A DNA stretch of 64,000 bases from an uncultured Alphaproteobacteria bacterium (GCA_903831255.1 CAIKWZ010000009.1:1-64000); one strand, 5' to 3'; positions 1 to 9,650 are shown, numbered from the stretch's first letter. The notes: generated from the sequence alone by a model not told the origin. Numbers and translations: made by a program.

Positions 1-671
1 CGGGTGACCAGCGGCAGCCAGGTCGCCATCGGGACGATCCAAAGCGCGGGCCAGACCCACCAAAGGCCAGCTACGGACAGAACCGCAATAGCCGCTCCGT
101 TCACGACCCAGAAGCGCAGGCCAGGCCGGTCAGCCACGCGGGGAGGCTTGAGGGTCTCGCCGCGGACCCGGGCGCCCAGCCTCTGGAGAGCCGGACGAAT
201 GCGTTGCTTGAAAAAAGTCTGTCCGGTCAGATCCCTGATCGCCTTGCGCGTCAGAGATCGTCTCGTTGTTGGAAAGGGAGCCGACAGGGATCGGTCGGGA
301 TCCTCCTCCTGTTCAGTGTATTTGTGGTGTGCGAGATGATAGGGACGATATCGCCTGAGGCTTCCTCCGACGGGCCCCCCGCACAGCCATTCCGCCATCC
401 AGTCATTGAACCTGCGGTTGGGGTGAAGCCCCCCATGGGCCGCCTCATGTTCGAGAATGCCGAGGCCCAGCTGTCTCGCCCCGATCAGAACCACGGCCAG
501 ACCGTAGGTCAGGACGTTCGGCCACAGGACGAACAGGCCGCCTGCGCCGATGATCACCGCCCAGGCGCCGAGAACAAGCGCGGGGCCGCGCCAGAATGAG
601 GGGGCGGACAAGCGATTCCACTCTTCCGGAGTGAAGATTGTCTTCGGGTCTATGCGAGCGACAGCTGCCAT
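1..671 (-). CDS. Fatty acid desaturase, C-terminally truncated by window edge
   Basis: The reading frame is open from the ATG at 671 to the window edge (223 codons), so the C-terminus lies outside. It is a membrane di-iron desaturase-type protein that would introduce a double bond into acyl chains at the inner membrane. Visible motifs are a first histidine box HEAAHGG (about residues 75-81) following a hydrophobic stretch (about residues 35-66), and a second box HLAHH (about 112-116). The third box expected near the C-terminus is not in view. An in-frame codon just upstream of the ATG is TAG, which fixes this start. The gene diverges from fbp. Family assignment is secure; the exact substrate is unknown. 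Confidence 0.85.
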   Translation of the reverse strand, partial: MAAVARIDPKTIFTPEEWNRLSAPSFWRGPALVLGAWAVIIGAGGLFVLWPNVLTYGLAVVLIGARQLGLGILEHEAAHGGLHPNRRFNDWMAEWLCGGPVGGSLRRYRPYHLAHHKYTEQEEDPDRSLSAPFPTTRRSLTRKAIRDLTGQTFFKQRIRPALQRLGARVRGETLKPPRVADRPGLRFWVVNGAAIAVLSVAGLWWVWPALWIVPMATWLPLVT

Positions 672-701
672 AGAATGGTTCTACATTAATTCCATGCGCG
701 A

Positions 702-718
702 GCGAAGGGATCCTTCGC
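702..718. promoter_or_regulatory. Perfect inverted repeat between divergent genes
   Basis: GCGAAGG-GAT-CCTTCGC is a 7-bp perfect dyad with a 3-base centre, lying in the 152-bp gap between the divergent desaturase and fbp genes. It could be an operator or just a small hairpin. No regulator can be named. Confidence 0.25.
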
Positions 719-823
719 CGGCATGCCTGGAAATCGTTCGCGGGAGGCTATGGGCGTCGGGCCGGAACATCGCTATCTCCCTCGATCAGGTCCGGTACGT
801 TTCCTGGACAGGCGGAGTGGTCG

Positions 824-1837
824 ATGACAGCGAGCGGTTTGAGAGAGTTTCTGGCTGATCCCGCGGGCGACGGGCGGCCGGCGGATCCGGCTCTGGCCAA
901 ACTCATCGAGGCGATCTCGGACTCGTGTCGGACGATCAGCTATCTCGTCTCACGCGGCGCGCTTGCCGACGTTCTGGGCGCCGCAGGGACAGGTAATATT
1001 CAGGGTGAGGAGCAAAAGAAGCTCGATGTCCTCGCGAATGAGGAAATGGTGGCCATGGCCAGAGCTTCCGGCGTCGTGGCTGCGGCTGCCTCAGAGGAGG
1101 AAGAGCATGCCGTGCTTCTTTCCCCTGCGGCGCCCTACCTGCTCCTGTTTGATCCTCTCGACGGATCCAGCAATGTCGATGTGAATGTCTCAATCGGGAC
1201 GATCTTCTCGGTCCTTCCGTCCCCGGGCGAGGTGCCCCCGGGGAATATCGACGCAGTCTTTCTCCAGCCCGGGAGGAGACAGATCGCCGCCGGCTACGCC
1301 CTCTACGGGCCCCAGAGCCTTCTGGTCCTGTCCCTCGGCTCGGGGGTTGTGACGTTCACGCTTGATCCGCCGACCGGGCAGTGGGTCCGGACCGCAGGTC
1401 CGGCGCGCGTGCCGGAGGCGACGCGGGAGTTCGCCATCAATATGTCGAACATGCGCCACTGGGACAAACCGGTCCAGGACTACGTCGCCGAGTGTCTGGC
1501 CGGAACTGGGGGGGCGAGGGGGAAGGATTTCAACATGCGTTGGATCGCTTCCATGGTGGCGGATGTGCATCGCATCCTCTGCAGAGGCGGTGTCTTCCTT
1601 TATCCGTGGGATCGACGGGAACCCGGAAAACCGGGAAAGCTCCGTCTGATGTACGAGGGCAATCCGATGAGCTTCCTCATTGAGCAGGCCGGCGGTCGGG
1701 CTTTCGACGGTTGCGGGGATATTCTCGAGGCTGTTCCCACCGGCCTTCATCAGCGAACGTCCGTGATGCTTGGGGCGAAGGAGGAGGTCGATCGCCTTGA
1801 GGTTCTGCATCGCTCCCAGGCTGCGCCACGAACCTGA
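824..1837 (+). CDS. fbp: Class 1 fructose-1,6-bisphosphatase
   Basis: Cytosolic Mg-dependent enzyme that removes the 1-phosphate from fructose-1,6-bisphosphate, the committed step of gluconeogenesis. At 337 aa it has the usual class 1 length. The diagnostic metal/phosphate motif DPLDGSSN is at about residues 110-117, preceded by an acidic EEEE cluster near 91-94. Near the C-terminus a substrate-binding [10 protein letters not shown] segment is seen, close to the family's usual KLRLLYE. The ATG has a GGAG six bases upstream. It stands alone, divergent from the desaturase and followed by a hairpin. Nothing looks degenerate. Confidence 0.95.
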   Translation: MTASGLREFLADPAGDGRPADPALAKLIEAISDSCRTISYLVSRGALADVLGAAGTGNIQGEEQKKLDVLANEEMVAMARASGVVAAAASEEEEHAVLLSPAAPYLLLFDPLDGSSNVDVNVSIGTIFSVLPSPGEVPPGNIDAVFLQPGRRQIAAGYALYGPQSLLVLSLGSGVVTFTLDPPTGQWVRTAGPARVPEATREFAINMSNMRHWDKPVQDYVAECLAGTGGARGKDFNMRWIASMVADVHRILCRGGVFLYPWDRREPGKPGKLRLMYEGNPMSFLIEQAGGRAFDGCGDILEAVPTGLHQRTSVMLGAKEEVDRLEVLHRSQAAPRT

Positions 1838-1843
1838 GTCGCT

Positions 1844-1865
1844 CCGGGAGCGTTAACTCTCCCGG
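1844..1865 (+). terminator. Hairpin downstream of fbp
   Basis: CCGGGAG and CTCCCGG form a 7-bp stem around an 8-base loop a few bases after the fbp stop codon. There is no U-run, so intrinsic termination is uncertain. The rest of the gap (to 2072) presumably holds the promoter of the next gene. Confidence 0.35.
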
Positions 1866-2072
1866 CCATTTGCCAGACCTTATCGCCTGATTTCAGGACG
1901 TTTCGCCTAAGAGCTGTCACTCTTCCGTCACACAGCATGGTAAACTGGTCACTTGCCGGGCGAAAACGGCTTATTCCGTTTGAACCTCGTCAGCGCCCCG
2001 CCCATTGTTTGTCACATCTGTGATTGAGCAGGCGCCCGAGGGTGGGCGCGCAGCAAACCAGGGGATGGTTTT

Positions 2073-4559
2073 ATGAGAGTTACAACGAGACTTGCGGCGC
2101 TCGCCGGGGTGGCCCTGTCGGCTATCTCTGCGGCTCAGGCTCAGCAGGCGCCGGCGCCGGCTTCCAAGGGCGATGTGGTGGTTGTCACCGGGACCCGCGT
2201 TGGAGACCGATCGGTTCTCGACACTGCGGTGGCCGTGGACGTTCTGTCCGCCGAGGCGCTTGAGAAAGTCGGCGTTGCGGAAGTCAACCAGGCGCTCGCG
2301 ATCAGCCTGCCGTCGTTCAACTTCCCCCGTCCGGCTCTGGCCGATGGAACGGACACGATCCGTCCGGCGGCTCTGCGAGGCCTCGCTCCTGACCAGACCC
2401 TCGTTCTCGTCAACTCGAAGCGCCGTCACGCCGCCTCTCTCGTGAACGTCAACGGCACGATCGGCCGCGGCGCATCGTCGGTCGACCTCAACACCGTGCC
2501 GACCGGCGCGGTTCAGGCGATTGAAGTCCTTCGCGACGGCGCCTCGGCTCAGTATGGCTCCGACGCTATCGCGGGCGTGATCAATGTCCGTCTGCGTGAG
2601 GCCAGCGATGGCGGCGCGGTGACGACCTCTTACGGCTGGCGCCAGTCGACCTATGAGGTTCCGGTGACCGCTCCGGTGGCGGGCCTTCCGATCACTGTCG
2701 GCGCCACGAAGTCCCGCGATGTCGAGGACGGCGAGGTCCTCACCGTTTCCGGCTGGAAGGGCCTTGCCCTCGGCGAAGGTGGGTTCCTGACCATTTCGGG
2801 CGAGTACAAAACTCAGCAGCACACTGAGCGCAGCGGTTTCGACACCCGTCAGAACTATCCGAAGACCTCGACGGGCGCGTTCGATCCGAAGGAAGCGACC
2901 TTCAACCGGTATAATGCGTGGACGGGCGAGCCTGAGCTCGACCAGTACACCGTGTTCGCCAATGGCGGTTATGACCTGAAGAGCGGCGCCGAGCTTTATG
3001 GCTGGGCGAGCTATCAGACCCGCGAATCCGTGACGGCCGGCTTCTTCCGCCGCGCCCTTGACGATCGCAACACGATCTCGATCTACCCGGACGGCTTCCT
3101 GCCGAAGATCAACCCGACTGTGACCGATGCGTCTCTGGCGGGCGGATCGCGCTGGACGGCCGGCGAGTGGGACATGGACGCCTCCCTCGTCTGGGGCTCC
3201 AACAAGATGGACTTCACCATCATCGACACGCTGAACCGCTCGCTTGGCGCATCCTCCAAGAAGTCGTTTGACGCCGGTGGGTTCCAGCTTGACCAGGTCG
3301 TCGCCAACCTCTCCGGCGTGCGCGGGTACGATGTGGGGCTTGCATCGCCCCTTAACGTCGCGGCCGGCGTCGAGGCCCGTCAGGAAACCTACCAGATCTT
3401 CGCCGGCGAGCCGGACAGCTACCGCAATGGCGGCGTTCTGCTGCCGAGCGGTTCGCCCACGGCCTCGGGTGCTCAGGTGTTCCCTGGCTTCCGCCCCGCG
3501 AACGCACTTGAAGAAAGCCGCACGGCGGTTGGCGTTTATGTCGATCTTGAAGCGAACGTCACGGCGAACCTTCTGGTTTCGGGCGCGGTTCGCGCCGAAT
3601 CCTATTCGGATTTCGGCGAGACGGTGACCGGCAAGCTCGCAGGCCGTTATGATTTCTCCGACGCCTTCGCTCTCCGGGGTTCTATCCAGAACGGCTTCCG
3701 GGCCCCCTCGCTCCAGCAGCAGTTCTTCGAGACGACCTCCACTAACTTCATCGGCGGCATTCCGTTCGACATCACCACCTTCCCGGTGACAGACCCAATC
3801 GCGGTCGCTCTCGGCGCCAAGCCGCTTGAGGCTGAAGATTCGGTCAACTACTCGCTCGGCGCTGTTATCCAGGCCGGCGCGTTCAACGTCACGATCGACG
3901 CTTACCGCATCGATGTGAATGATCGTATCGTCCTGTCGGAGAACCTCACCCAGGCCAACGTCCGGGCATTCCTCGGAACCAAAGGCTTCATCGGAGCCGG
4001 CGGCGGTCGCTTCTTCATCAACGGCGTCGACACCGAGACGCAGGGCGTTGATATCGTCGCCAACTACAGCACCGGCGAGACCGATCTTGGCAAGTTCGAC
4101 TTCACGTTCGGCGCGAACTTCTCGCAGACGGACGTGACGGCGATCCCGGCCATCCCGGTCCTGACCGCTCTGAGCCCTGCGCCGGAACTCTTCGGTCGGG
4201 TGAACGTCAAGACCTTCGAAGAAGGAACCCCGGCGGACAAGTTCACCGGATCCGTCGACTGGTCGATGGGGCCCTTCGCCGCCACGGTTCGCGCCGTGCG
4301 CTACGGCGAAGTGCTGGTGCCGAACGCCAATGCAGCGCTCGACGTCACGCTCTCGCCGCGGACGCTCCTGGACCTTGAAGGCCGCTGGTCGGTCAACGAC
4401 ATGGTCACCGTGTCCGTCGGTGCGGACAACCTGTTCGACGAATATCCGGACGCGTTCCCGGCTTCTCTCAACTCGACCGGCAATACGCCGTTCTCGACGT
4501 ATTCGCCCTTCGGATACTCGGGTCGGTTCGTGTACGGGAAGGTCAACTTCGCGTTCTAA
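2073..4559 (+). CDS. TonB-dependent outer-membrane receptor
   Basis: An 828-aa protein with a clear signal peptide (cleavage probably after ...AISAAQA, about residue 23). A plug domain follows: VVVTGTRVG early, then RGLAPDQTLVLVNSKRR and the typical EVLRDGASAQYGSDAIAGVI stretch. After it comes a long beta-barrel rich in alternating and aromatic residues, ending VNFAF, a typical C-terminal outer-membrane insertion signal. Such proteins import siderophores, vitamins, sugars or peptides using TonB energy; the ligand cannot be read from sequence. It is monocistronic: a 235-bp gap upstream and strong hairpins downstream. RBS AGGGGA precedes the ATG. It is only distantly related to the two receptors at 42-49 kb. 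Confidence 0.92.
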   Translation: MRVTTRLAALAGVALSAISAAQAQQAPAPASKGDVVVVTGTRVGDRSVLDTAVAVDVLSAEALEKVGVAEVNQALAISLPSFNFPRPALADGTDTIRPAALRGLAPDQTLVLVNSKRRHAASLVNVNGTIGRGASSVDLNTVPTGAVQAIEVLRDGASAQYGSDAIAGVINVRLREASDGGAVTTSYGWRQSTYEVPVTAPVAGLPITVGATKSRDVEDGEVLTVSGWKGLALGEGGFLTISGEYKTQQHTERSGFDTRQNYPKTSTGAFDPKEATFNRYNAWTGEPELDQYTVFANGGYDLKSGAELYGWASYQTRESVTAGFFRRALDDRNTISIYPDGFLPKINPTVTDASLAGGSRWTAGEWDMDASLVWGSNKMDFTIIDTLNRSLGASSKKSFDAGGFQLDQVVANLSGVRGYDVGLASPLNVAAGVEARQETYQIFAGEPDSYRNGGVLLPSGSPTASGAQVFPGFRPANALEESRTAVGVYVDLEANVTANLLVSGAVRAESYSDFGETVTGKLAGRYDFSDAFALRGSIQNGFRAPSLQQQFFETTSTNFIGGIPFDITTFPVTDPIAVALGAKPLEAEDSVNYSLGAVIQAGAFNVTIDAYRIDVNDRIVLSENLTQANVRAFLGTKGFIGAGGGRFFINGVDTETQGVDIVANYSTGETDLGKFDFTFGANFSQTDVTAIPAIPVLTALSPAPELFGRVNVKTFEEGTPADKFTGSVDWSMGPFAATVRAVRYGEVLVPNANAALDVTLSPRTLLDLEGRWSVNDMVTVSVGADNLFDEYPDAFPASLNSTGNTPFSTYSPFGYSGRFVYGKVNFAF

Positions 4560-4611
4560 GGTCCACCCAGAGGCTCTCGGGGATTTTCTGAGAGCCCTGG
4601 CCTGAAATACC

Positions 4612-4647
4612 GAGCGCGCGCAGCCAGCTGCGCGCGCTCATTTTTTT
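4612..4647 (+). terminator. Rho-independent terminator after TonB receptor
   Basis: GAGCGCGCGCAG and CTGCGCGCGCTC form a perfect 12-bp stem with a 4-base loop, followed one base later by seven T. A second, weaker hairpin (GGCTCTC/GAGAGCC, about 4572-4596) lies just upstream. Confidence 0.9.
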
Positions 4648-4772
4648 GGGGCGTTTGATTGAACTCCTTGTCGTCGCCTGTTTCCGCAGACAGTCTGTGT
4701 TGCGTTGACTGTTCAGCGTCCGTTCAGATGGAATCGGATGACGTTGGAGCGCTCGTGTTCAGGGAGTGAAAG

Positions 4773-5189
4773 ATGAAGCATCCGCTTATGGTCTCCATGC
4801 TGGGGCTTTCCGTCCTTGCGGCGTGTCAGATTCCCGAAAGCGACAAGCCTCCGTCTCCTCCGGATCCGCGGCAGGGCGCTGAGGTCTCGCGTATCTGCTT
4901 TGCAAGTCAGATCCGGAGCTGGGAGAGCCTCGACAGGGACTCGGTGATCGTCGAAGCCGGGCGTGACAAGAAATACAGGCTTGAGCTGATCGGCGCCTGC
5001 CAGCCCGATGACGCCTTCACCTCCATAGGATTGATTTCCCGCGGCGGCGGGTCCTGCCTGACGCGAGGGGACAGTCTGGTCACGGACACGCGATACACGG
5101 GCGGACCGTGTACGATCATGAAGATCTATGAGTGGAACCCGGATGCAGCGAAGCCGGCTGAGAAGGACGTCGCTGCGCCTAAGACATGA
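4773..5189 (+). CDS. Small lipoprotein, DUF6491-like
   Basis: A 138-aa predicted lipoprotein. The N-terminus is a short hydrophobic signal with lipobox LAAC, the acylated cysteine being about residue 18, followed by a proline-rich linker. The body has CFASQIRSWESLDRDSVIV and YRLELIGACQ segments and paired cysteines further on, a pattern I associate with the DUF6491 family of periplasmic proteins of unknown function. It converges tightly on the enoyl-CoA hydratase gene (4 bases apart). Function unknown; family assignment moderate. Confidence 0.7.
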   Translation: MKHPLMVSMLGLSVLAACQIPESDKPPSPPDPRQGAEVSRICFASQIRSWESLDRDSVIVEAGRDKKYRLELIGACQPDDAFTSIGLISRGGGSCLTRGDSLVTDTRYTGGPCTIMKIYEWNPDAAKPAEKDVAAPKT

Positions 5190-5193
5190 CGTT

Positions 5194-6084
5194 TCAGGAG
5201 AAGGGCCGTTCCGGCCACCAGGGGAAGAAGGTCGGCATGTCGCCGGACACCTTGTCAGGGTAGACCGGTTGGCGTTTTTCCAGGAATGAGCTCACACCCT
5301 CGCGCGCGTCCGCCTGCTGACCTCTGGCGAAGATCCCCCGACTGTCGATCTTGTGGGCCTCCATCGGGTGGTCTGCGCCGAGCATTCTCCATAGCATCTG
5401 TCGGGACAGGGCGACCGAGACCGGTGCCGTGTTGTCGGCGATCTCCCTCGCCAGGGCTCGGGCGGTGGGCAGGAGGTCGTCCGGGCTCACCACGCGCGAG
5501 ACGAGGCCGCGTGAAAGCGCCTCGGCGGCATCGAACACCCGACCGGTGAAACACCATTCGGCAGCTGCGGAAATGCCGACGATTCTGGGAAGAAACCAGC
5601 TTGAGCAGGCTTCTGGCACGACGCCGCGCCGGGTGAAGACGAAGCCGAAACGGGCCGCCTCGGAGGCGATTCTGATATCCATCGGAAGCTGCATGGTCGC
5701 CCCGACGCCGACAGCGGGGCCGTTCACCGCGGCGATCACCGGCTTCAGGCATTCGAAGATACGAAGGGAGACTTTGCCGCCCCCGTCCCGGATGCGTGGA
5801 TCGGCTCCATCGGGCTGGGATCCGTCCGGCGCATCGCTCACCGCCTTGCTGAAATTGAAGGTCTCGGCGCCGCCGGAGAGGTCGGCGCCCGCGCAGAAGC
5901 CTCGTCCGGCGCCGGTCACAATCACGCATCGCACGTCATCGTCAGCGTCAATCCGGTCAAAGGCCTCGATCAGTTCATCCTGCATGGTCTGTGTGAACGC
6001 GTTCAGACGATCGGGACGGTTCAACGTGATCTGCGCAATGCCGTCTTTGACGTCATAAAGGATGTGCTCGAACGATTTCGACAT
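5194..6084 (-). CDS. Enoyl-CoA hydratase/crotonase family protein
   Basis: A 296-aa crotonase-fold protein expected to act on acyl-CoA thioesters, typically hydrating trans-2-enoyl-CoA in beta-oxidation or a related pathway. Visible features are TLNRPDRLNAF near residue 20, the CoA-binding/oxyanion motif GAGRGFCAGADLSGG at about 57-71, and a second oxyanion segment around VNGPAVGVGATM. The second catalytic region reads FVFTRRGVVPEACSSWFLP. One acidic residue (in VPEA) is retained, but the first glutamate position of classical hydratases appears to be non-acidic. It may therefore be an isomerase- or hydrolase-like member. It stands alone, convergent with the lipoprotein gene. Confidence 0.85.
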   Translation of the reverse strand: MSKSFEHILYDVKDGIAQITLNRPDRLNAFTQTMQDELIEAFDRIDADDDVRCVIVTGAGRGFCAGADLSGGAETFNFSKAVSDAPDGSQPDGADPRIRDGGGKVSLRIFECLKPVIAAVNGPAVGVGATMQLPMDIRIASEAARFGFVFTRRGVVPEACSSWFLPRIVGISAAAEWCFTGRVFDAAEALSRGLVSRVVSPDDLLPTARALAREIADNTAPVSVALSRQMLWRMLGADHPMEAHKIDSRGIFARGQQADAREGVSSFLEKRQPVYPDKVSGDMPTFFPWWPERPFS

Positions 6085-6213
6085 GGTCTGCTCCGGTCTG
6101 GGCCCCGAGGAAGGCGACAGGCTAAAGGATTTTTCCGGATGTTAGGAGGCCGTCCCTGTCCTCGCGAGCGGGATTTTCGTGATGAGTGGGGGGCTTTGGG
6201 CTTTGATGGCCTG

Positions 6214-7542
6214 TCAGAGGGCGCGGAAGACGGCCGCCAGCTCCTCGTTGTCGAGCCGCGCGCCGATCTGGTCGCGCGCCTTTTGGCTACGCTTTAAGCG
6301 ACCGGCGTCGTCGTCAAGCAGATCGGCCAGACGCGCGGCGAAGGCGTCGGGACCTTCAACGGTGTCGGCGAGATCATCCAGCGCCCGTCCAAACCCTTCC
6401 AGGGCCACCGGGTAGGCGATGCAGGGCATGCCCAGACGAAGATACTCTGCAACCTTGATGCTCACACCGCTGGCGATGCGGGTCGGCGCCAGTCCTATTG
6501 AGGCCGGGCCGCCGATCGAGGCGAGGTCTCCGACCCTTCCGAGCGCCCGCACGCCTGGTCGGGTGTGATCGTCAGGCGTCATCACTGAACAGGTCGATCC
6601 TGCAATCCAGAGCTGGGCCTCTGGGCGTCGGGCGAGAACCCGGGGCCAGATATCATCCAGGAGATGGCGCAGCGCATCCGTATTGCCCGCGTGCCGCGTT
6701 CCAAGAAAGACTGCGCGCGGTGTCACGTCATCTGTCCGCACATCCGGGTAGTCCGGCACATCCGGACGCATCCAGACGCCTCTTGCTCCTGGTGTCAGAG
6801 GGCTAAGGGCGGCCAGCTCATTTGCGGAGGCGTAGATCTGAACGTCCGCCGGCCGCACCCAGGCAGCCTCCTCCTCAAGCGAGATATCCGCGTGGTCGGG
6901 GGCTTCTCCACGCGCCCTGAAGGCCTGCGCCCGCAGGGAGAACAGGTCATGCAGGAACACCGATTTTACGGCGCCGCTTTTCATGACATCGAGGACAGGC
7001 GCGAGGTTCGAATACTCTGCAATGACCAGCGCGCACGCATGACGGTCTGAGGCCGAGGCGAGGCTTGAGGCTTCTGTAAGGTCCAGAGGCGCTGACAGCA
7101 GGCTTCGGATCGGTACGTGCCCGCCTGTCCGCCTGCGGGCCTCGCGGAGCAGGCGAATGATGAAACGTCCCCATACGGTCGGCGAGAGGGATATGTAGAC
7201 CTCGCCGATCCGAAGGCTTTGCGGACAGACCACCTCTCCGATCTCCGCCTGCACCTGAGGGTGAATGCGCATGAATGGCCGATTGCCGAAGGATCTGCGG
7301 GGAGCGAACACGACCCGGACAGATAATCCGCCCCGCCTCATGGTTCGCAGGAGAACCAGAAGGTAGGCGGTGTTGCCGGCGTTCATGTCGTCGAGCTGGC
7401 GAGCCACAATCAGGTTCGCCCATCGCGGAGCCGGCGAGGCGGTTCCCTCTGGGCGCGGCCCTGTGTCTCCCGGACCTTCCTTCTTTCTGACCGTCATATC
7501 GAGGTTAATCTCCGCAAGAGATGGTCCTTGGCCTCGGCGCAT
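6214..7542 (-). CDS. Glycosyltransferase, GT4-like
   Basis: Taken from the ATG at 7542, preceded by AGGA at good spacing, which gives 442 aa. A longer in-frame start at 7794 would overlap the divergent gene and adds low-complexity Arg/Ser/Pro sequence, so it is rejected. The fold is GT-B: an N-terminal half with NLIVARQLDDMNAGNT, and a C-terminal sugar-nucleotide half with AVFLGTRHAGNTDALRHLL and SGVSIKVAEYLRLGMPCIAY. It probably transfers a sugar to a lipid-linked exopolysaccharide intermediate at the cytoplasmic face of the inner membrane. It is divergent from the next gene and marks the left edge of the polysaccharide region. Donor sugar unknown. Confidence 0.82.
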   Translation of the reverse strand: MRRGQGPSLAEINLDMTVRKKEGPGDTGPRPEGTASPAPRWANLIVARQLDDMNAGNTAYLLVLLRTMRRGGLSVRVVFAPRRSFGNRPFMRIHPQVQAEIGEVVCPQSLRIGEVYISLSPTVWGRFIIRLLREARRRTGGHVPIRSLLSAPLDLTEASSLASASDRHACALVIAEYSNLAPVLDVMKSGAVKSVFLHDLFSLRAQAFRARGEAPDHADISLEEEAAWVRPADVQIYASANELAALSPLTPGARGVWMRPDVPDYPDVRTDDVTPRAVFLGTRHAGNTDALRHLLDDIWPRVLARRPEAQLWIAGSTCSVMTPDDHTRPGVRALGRVGDLASIGGPASIGLAPTRIASGVSIKVAEYLRLGMPCIAYPVALEGFGRALDDLADTVEGPDAFAARLADLLDDDAGRLKRSQKARDQIGARLDNEELAAVFRAL

Positions 7543-7672
7543 GTCTTTTCCTGTGGTCCGGACCATGCAAGACCATGGCCGCGACGCCGCTCGCCCATAG
7601 TCCGTCACTCGGAACCGGGGCGAACGCGGGCTACAGTGATCTATCCTTGAAGCAGGGCTTCTGAACACCGCA

Positions 7673-8431
7673 ATGATCAAACAGGGTTCCACGCAGGACA
7701 GCTCGGAGGGAAGCGTCCTTGACCCAGCCCCGCTCCCCGGGAGCGAGGCAGGTCCGGCCGATCGCGTCGGGCGCGGGCGCCGGCTTGCGGCCATCGGCGG
7801 CTGGGCTGTCCTTCTTGTGGCTCTGATTGTCGCTCTGGCGGGGACGCTTGCGGCGACGAGACGGGCCTATGTCACTCACAGCATCGTCACCGCCAGCGGC
7901 CAGGCGGCCCTCGATATTCTGTCGCGTCCGATGCCCCGAGGCGCCTCAGCGGACGCCTATGAGGCCTATTCGGAACTCGTCCTGGCGGCTGACCCCCTGG
8001 CGATCGACCTTGCCGCGCTCGCGAGCGAGCAGGTTCTTGAGCGAGCGAGTGATCGTCCGTTCGTCTGGGCCCGGCTTGCCTACAGTCTCTCTCAGTCGGC
8101 GACAGACGGCGGGCCGCTGCCCGCGCGCGCCGTTGAGGCCCTGGCTCGTTCCATGGAGCTGTGCGCGGTCTGCAGCGCGGACCTCGTCCGATGGCGGCTC
8201 AATTTTGTTCTCGCTCATTGGCGGAGTATCCCAGACAGTCTCAGGCGACAGGCCTTCCGTGACGCCGAGAGTCTAAGGCTGAGCGGAGAGGACGCCGAGT
8301 TTTTCGCTGATCTCCGGGCGATAGCTCGTCGTGATGGGATCCCGTTTGACGCCTATCGTGAGGAGGCGGCTCGTGCGGTCCCCGGACAGCGGCAGGTGTC
8401 TGATCCCGCTCAGGCCGTGGCCCCTGGTTAG
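7673..8431 (+). CDS. Single-pass membrane protein of polysaccharide cluster
   Basis: A 252-aa protein of unknown family. A charged 35-residue N-terminus is followed by one strong transmembrane helix (about residues 38-60, AAIGGWAVLLVALIVALAGT). A soluble, mainly helical domain comes next and resembles a TPR-like solenoid (repeated Ala-rich helices such as LAALASEQVLERASDRPFVWARLAYSL). Orientation suggests a periplasmic C-terminal domain. It precedes the ExoA-like glycosyltransferase by 59 bases on the same strand, so a role in polysaccharide assembly is likely but inferred from context only. The RBS is weak, so the exact start is uncertain. Confidence 0.65.
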   Translation: MIKQGSTQDSSEGSVLDPAPLPGSEAGPADRVGRGRRLAAIGGWAVLLVALIVALAGTLAATRRAYVTHSIVTASGQAALDILSRPMPRGASADAYEAYSELVLAADPLAIDLAALASEQVLERASDRPFVWARLAYSLSQSATDGGPLPARAVEALARSMELCAVCSADLVRWRLNFVLAHWRSIPDSLRRQAFRDAESLRLSGEDAEFFADLRAIARRDGIPFDAYREEAARAVPGQRQVSDPAQAVAPG

Positions 8432-8490
8432 GCGCCATGCCGGGAGCGTCACGATGATCGCAGGGACGTCTGGGGAGGAGCGAGAGAACC

Positions 8491-9576
8491 ATGGAGGTCA
8501 TTGAAGGGCAGGCGAACGCAGAGGCGGAGCACGTCGTCGCGAATGGAGGGCGATCGGTTCAGGGGCGCGATGTGCTGGCGGCCATTCCTGTTCTGAACGA
8601 GGCGTCCCATATCGAGACATGCCTTCGGGATCTTCTGGTCGGGGATGATCGTCTGGCGGACGTTCTGTTCGTTGTGGCCGACGGCGGCAGCACGGATGGA
8701 ACGCCTGATCTCGTGAGAGAGCTGATGAAGGTCTATCCGAATCTGCGCCTGGTCGAGAATCCCGCTCGTTTGCAATCCGCCGCGGTCAATCTTGTCGCCC
8801 GGCGATTTTCCGAGGATCGACGCGTTCTGGTCCGTTGCGATGCCCATGCCCTTTATCCACCCGGCTATATAATGACGGTCGCCGACAGCCTGGTTCGCCA
8901 CGGGGTTGAGTCCCTCGTCACACCGATGGATGCGATCGGTCAGACCTGCTTTCAGAAGGCGAATGCGCTCATCGTCGACACGCCGCTTGGATCCGGCGGT
9001 TCCGCCCATCGCGGAGGACGACGATCAGGCTTTGTCGACACGGGGCATCATGCCGGCTTTGATCTTCGTTCGTTTCTTGAGATCGGCGGTTATGACGAGA
9101 CCTTCTCGCACAATGAGGACGCAGAGTACGACCGCCGGCTGCGAGCCGCGTCCGGTCGCATCTTTCTCGATGCGGAGATCCGGCTTCAGTATTTTCCCCG
9201 TTCAGGCGCCAAGGCGCTTGCGCGTCAGTACTACAATTACGGTCGGGGGCGGGCGCGTACTCTTCTGAAGCACAGGGACGTCCCGCGCGCCCGGCAGATG
9301 ATCCCGCCTTTTGTCCTTCTCGTCTGCTGTCTCAGTCTGGCGATTTCACCTCTATGGCCATGGAGCCTTTCGGCTCCCGCCGGTTATGTCGCCGCCCTTT
9401 CGTGCGCGTCGATCTGGGGCGCGCTGAAGCTGGGCTCGCCTTGCGGATTGTTTGCCGGGCCCGCCTCCGGGATCATGCATATGGCCTGGGCGGCAGGGTT
9501 CTTCCGGCAGGCCGCGCTCCTCGGTGCGCGCTCCGGGCGCTCCGCCGCCGGGGTCTCATCCCCGGCCTCTCGCTGA
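8491..9576 (+). CDS. Glycosyltransferase family 2, ExoA-like
   Basis: A 361-aa GT-A glycosyltransferase. Near residue 30 the nucleotide-sugar binding segment AAIPVLNEASHIETCL is seen, followed by DGGSTDGT, a DAHALYPPGY segment that fits the metal-binding DXD region, and GGYDETFSHNEDAEYDRRLR, the acceptor/catalytic region. Two hydrophobic helices follow near the C-terminus (PPFVLLVCCLSLAIS and a Gly/Ala-rich one). This layout matches ExoA-type beta-glucosyl/galactosyl transferases of succinoglycan-like pathways. A strong GGGAGGAG precedes the ATG. It is likely co-transcribed with the membrane-protein gene upstream. Sugar specificity is not readable. Confidence 0.88.
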   Translation: MEVIEGQANAEAEHVVANGGRSVQGRDVLAAIPVLNEASHIETCLRDLLVGDDRLADVLFVVADGGSTDGTPDLVRELMKVYPNLRLVENPARLQSAAVNLVARRFSEDRRVLVRCDAHALYPPGYIMTVADSLVRHGVESLVTPMDAIGQTCFQKANALIVDTPLGSGGSAHRGGRRSGFVDTGHHAGFDLRSFLEIGGYDETFSHNEDAEYDRRLRAASGRIFLDAEIRLQYFPRSGAKALARQYYNYGRGRARTLLKHRDVPRARQMIPPFVLLVCCLSLAISPLWPWSLSAPAGYVAALSCASIWGALKLGSPCGLFAGPASGIMHMAWAAGFFRQAALLGARSGRSAAGVSSPASR

Positions 9577-9650
9577 CGCACGCCTCAGGGCTTCTGCGCT
9601 CTTGCCTTGAAGGCCGTCATGGGCGTTCCTCAGACATCTCGTTCTGCGTC

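Noticed and set aside
7543-7794. N-terminal extension of the GT4-like gene
   Set aside because: It overlaps the divergent membrane-protein gene and is Arg/Ser/Pro-rich. A start with RBS exists at 7542.
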